This document shows, piece by piece, positions 8,303 through 15,242 of a stretch of 32,294 nt of DNA; position 1 is the stretch's first letter, and each line of letters opens with the position of its first letter. Position numbers and translations under genes: made by a program. The stretch lies in NCBI GenBank assembly GCA_030828175.1, contig JAURDB010000015.1, positions 1 through 32,294 on the forward strand, written 5' to 3'. Origin of the DNA: Flavobacteriales bacterium. Lineage in GTDB: Bacteria > Bacteroidota > Bacteroidia > Flavobacteriales_D > Sanyastnellaceae. The notes beneath the pieces are model-generated. The model was not told the origin of the DNA. It did not search any database and saw nothing but the letters and a program-made list of their open reading frames with translations.

Positions 8303-10321
8303 TCAGTAGTTCAAGAGGCGATCGAGGGCGATTTGAAGTCGCTTCTTGGGAAGGTATGCTTCTTCCAGATTGGGGGCAAAGGGGACAGGGGTATCCATGG
8401 ATGCCACTCGGACCACAGGTGCATCCAGGTTCTCAAAGCAGTTTTCTTGAATCCGGGCCACCAGTTCTCCCCCGATTCCTCCCGTGAGGTTGTCTTCGTG
8501 AAGCACCAGCACGCGCCCTGCAAGTCTCGCTGATTCGAAAACCGCCTCCCAATCCAAAGGAGCCAGCGTCCGCAGATCCAGCACCCCAATTTCGGCGGTA
8601 CCCTCCTGACGACAGCGTTCTTGCTGGTCCAGTGCCCAATGCACCCCCATGCCGTATGTCACGATGACGGCATCTGCGGCGCGGCCGTGCAGCCGTGCCT
8701 TTCCAAAGGGCAGGGAGTAATCGTTGATAGGGACGGGACCGCTGAGGCTCCTGTACAGGGCCTTGTGCTCAAAAAACAGGACGGGATTGGGCGTATCGAA
8801 AGCCCGAGCCAGCAATCCTTTGGCATCCTCAGGGAATGCTGGATAAGCCAACATCAAACCTGGAACGTGGAAGAACCAAGCCTCATTGGATTGACTGTGG
8901 AAAGGCCCTGCGGCGACGCCCGCCCCCGTGGGCATGCGAACGACGACATCTGCATTTTGCCCCCACCTCCAATGCAGTTTGGCGAGGTTGTTTACAATCT
9001 GATTGAAACCGCAGGTCACGAAGTCGGCAAACTGCATTTCCACCATGGCTTTCATGCCGGCGATGGAGAGTCCCAAACCTGCGCCGATGATGGCGCTTTC
9101 ACACAGGGGCGTATTCCTGACGCGGTCTTCGCCGAAAAGCTCCAGGAATCCATCGGTCACTTTGAAGACGCCGCCATAGGCCCCGATGTCCTGGCCCATG
9201 AGCACGAGGTTGTCATGGCGCTCCATGGCAGACCTCAAACCTTCGGAAACCGCATCGATGAAACGCTTCTCCTCGGTTTCGTCCGAAGGAGCGCGCAGAG
9301 GCGATTCATCGGTCCGGAACAACCGGGCCAATTCTCGCTCCTCATCTGCTGTGACGTCCGGCTCGGCCTCGGCTTTCTTGAGTCCTTCTGAAATCTGCTG
9401 TTTGAAGAAGGCCTTGCGCTCCTCCAATGCCTCGGCGGAAATGTGTCCTTCCCGGGTCAGGAAACCAATGAAGGCATCCACAGGGTCGCGCTGCTCCCAG
9501 GCTTCGATCAATCCTTCGGGATAGTATTTGGTTCCGCTCGCCTCCTCATGTCCCCTTCTTCTGAACGTGTCGAATTCGATCAGGATGGGGCGGGGGGCCT
9601 TTCGGATCGACGCGGCCGCGGATTGCACCGTCTCATAGACCTTGAGTATGTCATTGCCGTCGACACGGATGGCATCCTCTGCCGGTATGCCATAGCCCAC
9701 GGCCTTGTCGATGAACTGGGCGCAACGGAATTGTTGGCTGCTTGGGGTAGAAAGGCCCCAGTGGTTGCTTTCGATGCAGAAAATGACCGGCAATTGCCAT
9801 ACGCTGGCCACGTTCAAAGCTTCGTGGAAATCCCCTTCGCTGGTAGCACCATCCCCGGTAAATACCAGGGTTGCCTTTCCCTGCTTTCGATTCAGCGAGG
9901 CCAGCGCAATGCCGTCAGCAATGCCCAGTTGGGGCCCCAGGTGACTGATCATTCCCACGATGTGGTGCTCCATGGAGCCGAAATGGAAGCTGCGATCGTG
10001 GCCTTGGGTGAATCCCGACGCCTTGCCTTGGAATTGGGCAAAAAGCTGGGCAAGCTCGACCCCACGGGTTGTGAAGACACCGAGGTTGCGGTGCATGGGC
10101 AGAATGAACTCATCCGGCTCCAGGGCGGCGGCACATCCCACGGAGATGGCTTCCTGGCCCATGCCGGAGAACCACTTGCTGATTCTGCCTTGTCTCAGCA
10201 AACTGAGCATTTTCTCTTCGATCAACCGCGGGAGCAGCAAATGATCGAGCAACGCGAGCATCTGATCGGGGGCCATTCCCCGGTCCTCAATGCGCAATTC
10301 AGGTACACCATTGCCTGCCAT
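8303..10321 (-). CDS. 2-oxo acid dehydrogenase E1, fused alpha and beta subunits
   Basis: This is a thiamine-diphosphate E1 enzyme with both subunits in one 672-residue chain, most like branched-chain 2-oxo acid dehydrogenase. It decarboxylates the oxo acid and passes the acyl group to the lipoyl domain of E2. The alpha half (about residues 1-340) carries RLIEEKM, SKWFSGMGQEAI, RSFHFG and the cofactor motif starting GDGATSEGD (156-164). The beta half starts near residue 349 and carries QDIGAYGGVF, the Glu of ESAIIGAGLG and the C-terminal transketolase region (EDNLTGGIGGE). No E2 or E3 gene is adjacent, so partners must lie elsewhere. I use the ATG at 10321. An ATG at 10276 with GAGGA seven bases before it is a good alternative that would cost 15 residues. 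A TAGCTTTG box and an inverted repeat lie just upstream. Confidence 0.93.
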   Translation of the reverse strand: MAGNGVPELRIEDRGMAPDQMLALLDHLLLPRLIEEKMLSLLRQGRISKWFSGMGQEAISVGCAAALEPDEFILPMHRNLGVFTTRGVELAQLFAQFQGKASGFTQGHDRSFHFGSMEHHIVGMISHLGPQLGIADGIALASLNRKQGKATLVFTGDGATSEGDFHEALNVASVWQLPVIFCIESNHWGLSTPSSQQFRCAQFIDKAVGYGIPAEDAIRVDGNDILKVYETVQSAAASIRKAPRPILIEFDTFRRRGHEEASGTKYYPEGLIEAWEQRDPVDAFIGFLTREGHISAEALEERKAFFKQQISEGLKKAEAEPDVTADEERELARLFRTDESPLRAPSDETEEKRFIDAVSEGLRSAMERHDNLVLMGQDIGAYGGVFKVTDGFLELFGEDRVRNTPLCESAIIGAGLGLSIAGMKAMVEMQFADFVTCGFNQIVNNLAKLHWRWGQNADVVVRMPTGAGVAAGPFHSQSNEAWFFHVPGLMLAYPAFPEDAKGLLARAFDTPNPVLFFEHKALYRSLSGPVPINDYSLPFGKARLHGRAADAVIVTYGMGVHWALDQQERCRQEGTAEIGVLDLRTLAPLDWEAVFESARLAGRVLVLHEDNLTGGIGGELVARIQENCFENLDAPVVRVASMDTPVPFAPNLEEAYLPKKRLQIALDRLLNY

Positions 10322-10326
10322 CTTCG

Positions 10327-10334
10327 CAAAGCTA
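10327..10334 (-). promoter_or_regulatory. candidate -7 box (TAGCTTTG) for the E1 gene
   Basis: The minus strand reads TAGCTTTG, matching the Bacteroidota -7 consensus TAnnTTTG, directly upstream of the fused E1 gene. If used, the mRNA would start near 10321: leaderless for the ATG at 10321, or with a leader of about 45 bases for the ATG at 10276. No TTG is seen at the -33 distance; that region is instead filled by the GC-rich inverted repeat at 10337-10365. Confidence 0.4.
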
Positions 10335-10336
10335 AA

Positions 10337-10365
10337 GACCCCGTGCGCCGGCCGGCGATGGGGTC
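10337..10365. promoter_or_regulatory. GC-rich inverted repeat, possible operator
   Basis: The 66-base gap between the divergent E1 and FAD dehydrogenase genes holds a perfect 12-base palindrome, CGCCGGCCGGCG (10346-10357). It is flanked by a second pair of inverted arms, GACCCC (10337-10342) and GGGGTC (10360-10365), spaced three bases on one side and two on the other. The zero-base centre argues against an RNA hairpin terminator and fits a dimeric protein-binding site. It lies where the -33 element of the E1 promoter would be and could control both genes. No regulator gene is nearby. Confidence 0.5.
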
Positions 10366-10386
10366 CTGCGTATTTTGCCGTCGGAA

Positions 10387-11982
10387 ATGAACAGTCCAAA
10401 ACAGGAGAGCCCGTCGGTCCCGAAGGGTCCCGAAACAGCCGTAATCAGGCTCTCTCCTTCGATGGCCGGTCAAAGGGATGCCGTGGCTTCCGCCTTGGCC
10501 AGTCAAGGGCTGTATCCTCAGAACTTCACAGTGCTCAAGCGCAGTTTGGATGCGCGCCGTTCCCCTGCGGTCTGTGAGATGGTCATCGGGCTGGAGGTGG
10601 ATTCCGTGCCGGTGGAGCATGGCGACTGGAAGAATGTCTCCAAAGGCAGACCGGTCATTGTGGTCGGTGCTGGATCGGCGGGATTGTTTTGTGCGCTTCG
10701 GCTGATTGAATTGGGGTTGCGGCCCATTGTGCTCGAGCGCGGAAAGCCGGTTCGGGAGCGAAGAAGGGACCTGGTCAGGCTCATTCGGGAAGGGAAGGTG
10801 GACCCCGATTCGAATTATTGCTTCGGAGAAGGAGGAGCGGGCACTTACTCGGATGGGAAACTCTACACGCGTTCCAAGAAGAGGGGCAGCTGGAAGAAGG
10901 TGCTGGGTTGGTTTGTTGAGCACGGGGCGGATCCGGAAATACTGGTGGATACCCATCCCCACATTGGTACGAACAAGTTGCCTGCCATCATAGAGGCGAT
11001 GCGCGCGCGCATCCTGGCATGCGGGGGCGAAGTACACTTCGGGGTCAGGGTTTCCGGGATCCTGCGTGACGAAAAGGGCAGGGCCACAGGAGTTCAAGCA
11101 GGAGAGGAGACATACACTGCCCGGTCGGTCATCTTGGCGATGGGGCATGGAGCCAGGGATGTATTCCGCTGGATGTCAGAGGAGGGGTTTCCCCTGGAAA
11201 GGAAGGCTTTTGCGCTGGGCGTGCGCATCGAACACCCCCAGTCTTGGGTAGACGCTCGACAGTACCGATTGGAACGAAATCAAGCCGCTTCGGAGGAAGG
11301 TCTGCCCCCCGCAGCCTATTCCCTGGTCGCCCGGTCGGGCGAGGCGGGAGTTTTTTCTTTTTGCATGTGTCCGGGGGGGGTGATCGCTCCCTGCGCTACC
11401 GAGGACGGGGAGGTGGTCACCAATGGATGGAGCCCTTCCCGGCGCAACAATCCCTGGGCAAACAGTGGCATCGTCACAACGGTGGAATTGGAGGATTTGG
11501 ATGCCAGAGGGTTCCGCGGTCCATTGGGTGCCATGGAATTCCAGCGCACGGTGGAACGAGCCTGCCATGCTGCAGCGGGAGGCGGGCAAAAAGCACCGGC
11601 ACAACGGCTCACAGATTTCATGAAGGGCACCCCTTCGACTTCCTTGCCGGGTTGCAGCTATCTCGGTGGACTCACACCGGTCAATCTCAAGGAGATTCTG
11701 CCGCCGTTCATCCACGAAAGATTGGTGGAGGGCATCCGCGCCTTTGATCGAAAAATGCCCGGATACATCCACCGGGACGCCATTGTCGTTGCCCCGGAAA
11801 GCCGCACCTCAAGCCCCGTTCGTATGCCGAGGGACAAGGAGACCTTCGAACTCATTGGGGTACCAGGCGTTCATCCTTGTGGCGAAGGCGCAGGCTATGC
11901 GGGCGGCATTGTATCGGCTGCCGTTGACGGCATGCGCGTGGCCGAAGCCGTGGCAGCCCAGGTCATGGCTTCGGATTCCTGA
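10387..11982 (+). CDS. FAD-dependent dehydrogenase (COG2509-like)
   Basis: This 531-residue flavoprotein belongs to the broad NAD(P)/FAD-dependent oxidoreductases of the COG2509 type, whose substrates are unknown. After an N-terminal domain of about 85 residues comes the Rossmann motif GAGSAG (94-99), with acidic ELG/ERG positions for FAD ribose binding. Then follow GEGGAGTYSDGKLYTR (about 147-162), ILAMGHGARDVF (about 249-260), an FCMCPGG cysteine motif (about 325-331) and the C-terminal GEGAGYAGGIVSAAVDG (about 499-515). The ATG at 10387 is preferred over an in-frame TTG at 10375. It is divergent from E1 and shares the inverted repeat region. Its last 20 bases overlap the end of the convergent SPOR-protein gene. 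Confidence 0.88.
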   Translation: MNSPKQESPSVPKGPETAVIRLSPSMAGQRDAVASALASQGLYPQNFTVLKRSLDARRSPAVCEMVIGLEVDSVPVEHGDWKNVSKGRPVIVVGAGSAGLFCALRLIELGLRPIVLERGKPVRERRRDLVRLIREGKVDPDSNYCFGEGGAGTYSDGKLYTRSKKRGSWKKVLGWFVEHGADPEILVDTHPHIGTNKLPAIIEAMRARILACGGEVHFGVRVSGILRDEKGRATGVQAGEETYTARSVILAMGHGARDVFRWMSEEGFPLERKAFALGVRIEHPQSWVDARQYRLERNQAASEEGLPPAAYSLVARSGEAGVFSFCMCPGGVIAPCATEDGEVVTNGWSPSRRNNPWANSGIVTTVELEDLDARGFRGPLGAMEFQRTVERACHAAAGGGQKAPAQRLTDFMKGTPSTSLPGCSYLGGLTPVNLKEILPPFIHERLVEGIRAFDRKMPGYIHRDAIVVAPESRTSSPVRMPRDKETFELIGVPGVHPCGEGAGYAGGIVSAAVDGMRVAEAVAAQVMASDS

Positions 11983-13921
11983 GGAGCAGTTCCGCCTCGG
12001 CTGCGGGCACGATGCTTCCGGCAACATCGCCGACGATGAAGGCGTCGGGGAAACCCGCGGCGCGCAGCGCAGGCAAAGCACTTCGCGCTTCGCTGGCAGT
12101 TGAGAAAGCTCCGTGGAGATACCGGTGCCACCCCATGTTGTTGTGGTGGTCAATCGAACCCATGCTCATCAATTGGTTCAGCGCTTCCACGTCCATCTGG
12201 GTCTGCAAAGCGGCCATCTGAACCCGGAAAGTCACTTTGTCCGCGTCGAATTGGGGAACGTCCAGATCCCCATCTTCGGCCACAACAGCTTCTGGTGTTA
12301 CCGGGGCGTCTTGGTGATTGTAAAGAACAAATGAACCACTGAATCCCAGTGACATAGAAGACTTGGCATAATCCATTGCTTCAGCCCTGGTGGCGAAGGA
12401 TGAGGACACAATGCGCGTCCAGCCATCTTCGCTTTCAAAGCGAACGATGTCCATGCCTTCAAACAACACTTTCAAGGCTTGCTCATTGGGCATGCGGAAC
12501 GCCCCGAGTTGAACCCGATAGTGATGCCCTTGTGGCACAGAAGCTGATTCGGGCGTGCTTTCCAAAGACAGTTGAGGGGACAAGACCGTAGCCGAAAGAC
12601 CGACGGAACGAATTTTGTCGGCCACTTGCTTGGCCCGCTCCTCGGCAGGGCCGGTGAGCACCTCGACTGCATTGGTTGATTCCTTCAGTCGGTCCAAGGC
12701 CATCAGTGTCTGGCGTTCGGCGTATGTCCAACCTTCTTCGGGTTTTGGGACATGCACCACATAGGACGTCGGGTCATCCGATGTGACTTTTCCGCGGATC
12801 ACGTCCCAACCGGATGCCGAAGAGGCTGCATCTTCTGCCGCTTCGTCCTTGGCCACGCCAAAGCCATCAACATCCCAATGCGGCGAATGCACTTCTCTGT
12901 CGCGGTAATCCGCATATCCATCTCCATCCGAATCGCGTGGACAGCCCATTTCATCGACAGCGATTCCACGGGTTCCCGGGCAACGGTCCTGCAGGTTGCT
13001 GACGCCGTCTCCATCGGTATCCATGTCAGCGAGCAGAACCGCATCTTCTTGCGAAATTCCCGGCAAGGTGGCAGGGATTGCCTTTTTGGGCGCGAGTTTG
13101 CCCAGTCTTATGGCCAAACCGAAGAAGCCTGAGGCAAGGGCGTCACCTGACAGCCACTGTCCTCCAGCCCGGCCATCGATTTGGTCTGTCAAACCGAGCC
13201 AACCGCCGATCCCGATCCGCGTGCGGATGCGGGGAGAGACATCAAGGCGCACGCCCATTTGGGCAGGGATGGCAAGGGACCGACCTGCGGTAGGCCCAAA
13301 ATCACTGCCCGTTACATCGCTTTCGTATGTGTAATCCCGTCGGAGAACGGTGGCGTTGCCATCGTGGTCTCCGGTTTCATCGCGGTCCCGCAGCGTACCG
13401 TCGGACCAGAGGTGGTAGGTTCGACCCCAGGCATCTTCCAGGTCCTGCTTCATCAAGTGGTCTACATGAGCCAGGCCCACGCCGACAAAGGGCTGGAACC
13501 CCTTTCCGATGCGGGCCGATCGCGTGTAGCCATCCTTCCGCGTGCCGGCAGCATCCCACACCCAGTTCACCATCACGGACCCGGATTGGATTTCGGTTTT
13601 CCATCCGCGCAAAGCGCCGTCATCCATGATGACTTGCGCACGGCTTGCCTGTACCTCAAATTCCCAGGGTCCCCGAAAAGCGGTTTGAACCGTCAGCGTG
13701 TGTCCATAGCCGGTGTTGCCCAGGTTGTGAACGCCAAACGACTGGTGGCGCTCCGTGTGCAATGCAACGGGACCCATTTGCCAACCGGCATGCAAGCTTT
13801 GCTCATCCGATGTGGAGGATTGTCCGAATGTTGCAAAGGACAACAGCAAAGCCGCAATGGGCATGCTGCAGCGAAGCATTCTCAACAGTGCGAGGGGATG
13901 GAAGGAGCCGGAAGTGGACAT
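11963..13921 (-). CDS. outer-membrane protein with TSP3 repeats and two SPOR-like domains
   Basis: This 652-residue envelope protein has a signal peptide (hydrophobic 20-30, ending FATFGQ). A beta-strand-rich N-terminal region with alternating aromatic and glycine residues (about 40-275) is consistent with an outer-membrane barrel. A TSP3 calcium-binding segment follows (about 299-342, DTDGDGVSNLQDRCPG then DSDGDGYADYRD), then a linker and two related domains at about 466-537 (YRVQLGAFRM) and 563-631 (FRVQMAALQT) with the SPOR fold pattern. SPOR domains bind glycan strands stripped of peptide stems, so the protein could link the outer membrane to peptidoglycan. It has no OmpA domain in the usual place. 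The ATG at 13921 is used; one at 13879 would also leave a signal peptide. It follows the DAO-type oxidoreductase by 46 bases on the same strand. Confidence 0.85.
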   Translation of the reverse strand: MSTSGSFHPLALLRMLRCSMPIAALLLSFATFGQSSTSDEQSLHAGWQMGPVALHTERHQSFGVHNLGNTGYGHTLTVQTAFRGPWEFEVQASRAQVIMDDGALRGWKTEIQSGSVMVNWVWDAAGTRKDGYTRSARIGKGFQPFVGVGLAHVDHLMKQDLEDAWGRTYHLWSDGTLRDRDETGDHDGNATVLRRDYTYESDVTGSDFGPTAGRSLAIPAQMGVRLDVSPRIRTRIGIGGWLGLTDQIDGRAGGQWLSGDALASGFFGLAIRLGKLAPKKAIPATLPGISQEDAVLLADMDTDGDGVSNLQDRCPGTRGIAVDEMGCPRDSDGDGYADYRDREVHSPHWDVDGFGVAKDEAAEDAASSASGWDVIRGKVTSDDPTSYVVHVPKPEEGWTYAERQTLMALDRLKESTNAVEVLTGPAEERAKQVADKIRSVGLSATVLSPQLSLESTPESASVPQGHHYRVQLGAFRMPNEQALKVLFEGMDIVRFESEDGWTRIVSSSFATRAEAMDYAKSSMSLGFSGSFVLYNHQDAPVTPEAVVAEDGDLDVPQFDADKVTFRVQMAALQTQMDVEALNQLMSMGSIDHHNNMGWHRYLHGAFSTASEARSALPALRAAGFPDAFIVGDVAGSIVPAAEAELLLRNPKP

Positions 13922-13967
13922 GATGCTGATTCACGACCCATACGGAGGGGCCTGCATCAGGGTTACA

Positions 13968-15152
13968 TCACCCGTCCTTGCTTTCTTCTTCTGCCATCTT
14001 TTGGGCGAGAACGCGGCCCAATCCACAGCCAATGGCAATGCCCATGCCGCCCAACCGCACGGCATAGAACAATCCCGGGTCCGTTTGACCGATGAGGGGC
14101 GTGCGATCCGGACCTATACCGAGCCACCCTGTCCATCGGTGGGTGACCTCATGGATGGGCCCAAGCCATTGCGCTGCTGAGGAAAGGAGCTGGGCGTCCC
14201 ATTGCGATTCGGCTTCTGTATCTCGGTTGGGCCAATCGGGAAGGGAAATCCCGAAGTGCCTGCCTCCGCCAAACAGCACCTTCCCATCCGGAAGCGTCCT
14301 GAAATAGAGGTAGCCGTCCTCCATGTGATAGGTGCCTCGGGGCACCGGATTCTTCGGCGAAACAACGAGAACACGATTCGGCTTTGGAGCCACTGCCGCA
14401 TCCGCGATGCAGGACTGCGCAAATCCGTTGGTGCAGATGGCCACCTTTCGGCTTTCGAGCATTCCCCTCTTCGTGCATAGGGCCCAGGAAGAGCCGATTT
14501 TCGCAGCCTTGATGTGGTCCACTGAGCATCCGTGCAGTTTCTGGATCCCCTGCTGTTCCAAAGCCCGGTGAAAAGCTTGGACCATTTTGCCGGTATGGAT
14601 CATGCCTTCCCAAGGCAAATGGAGGGCCTCTGCAGCGCCAAAATGCTGGGCGCGATTCGAGTCCCGCAGCAAAGCGGGCATTTCATGGGCTGCCGCCGGC
14701 ACATGGACCAATCCTCTCTGGAGCAGGGGCAGGGCATCGGCGTTCAATTCTTCAAGGGCTTCAAGGGCCTCCTTCGCCCTGGACTTGCCCTGCGCGTCGT
14801 CTGAGAAAAGTTCCCAGCCTCCCGTCCATTCGAGCCCAATGGCCTCTTCTCCGAGCAGATTGATCAGGGTGCTCAGGCCCTCAATGCGCTGGGTGAGCAG
14901 CTTCTTCCAGGCCTCTTTCCCCATTTCTCCACGGTCGTCCAGCCATTCGCCCGCACCGCCGAAGCAGGCAAATCCGGCATTCCGCGTGGTTCCCCCTTCT
15001 CCGAGCATATCGCGCTCCACGATGCGGACCGTCGCCTCGGGGCAAAGGGCCTTGAAATGAAGGGCGGTACTCATCCCCACGATGCCTGCTCCGATGACGG
15101 TGAGATCAACGGGGGCGAGTAAAAGTTCACTTTCCCAGTATCCTATCGGCAT
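13968..15152 (-). CDS. FAD-dependent oxidoreductase, DAO family
   Basis: This 394-residue flavoenzyme is of the D-amino-acid oxidase / glycine oxidase fold. The FAD-binding Rossmann motif GAGIVG is at 21-26, followed by VERDMLGEGGTTRNAGFACF, which contains the T-x-N-A-G-F flavin-contact pattern common in Bacteroidota homologues. The C-terminal part has GYLYFRTLPDGKVLFGGG and the closing RLGGMGIAIGCGLG, which completes the FAD site. There is no signal peptide, so it is cytosolic or membrane-associated. The substrate, probably an amine or amino acid, cannot be read from sequence. The ATG at 15152 fits because homologues start with a similar YWE segment. It probably shares a transcript with the SPOR protein and diverges from the TPR protein across 90 bases. 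Confidence 0.88.
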   Translation of the reverse strand: MPIGYWESELLLAPVDLTVIGAGIVGMSTALHFKALCPEATVRIVERDMLGEGGTTRNAGFACFGGAGEWLDDRGEMGKEAWKKLLTQRIEGLSTLINLLGEEAIGLEWTGGWELFSDDAQGKSRAKEALEALEELNADALPLLQRGLVHVPAAAHEMPALLRDSNRAQHFGAAEALHLPWEGMIHTGKMVQAFHRALEQQGIQKLHGCSVDHIKAAKIGSSWALCTKRGMLESRKVAICTNGFAQSCIADAAVAPKPNRVLVVSPKNPVPRGTYHMEDGYLYFRTLPDGKVLFGGGRHFGISLPDWPNRDTEAESQWDAQLLSSAAQWLGPIHEVTHRWTGWLGIGPDRTPLIGQTDPGLFYAVRLGGMGIAIGCGLGRVLAQKMAEEESKDG

Positions 15153-15242
15153 ACTTTTGCGTAAGTCGGAGTGTTGTCATCGTGAGCATCCCTTCGATTT
15201 TCATTTACTTCGAAGCAGGGTTCTCCCGCACAAAGAACGAAA

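Noticed and set aside
9443-10390. A 315-codon plus-strand frame opposite the E1 alpha half
   Set aside because: Antisense to the TPP-binding region of a secure gene; no motifs of its own.
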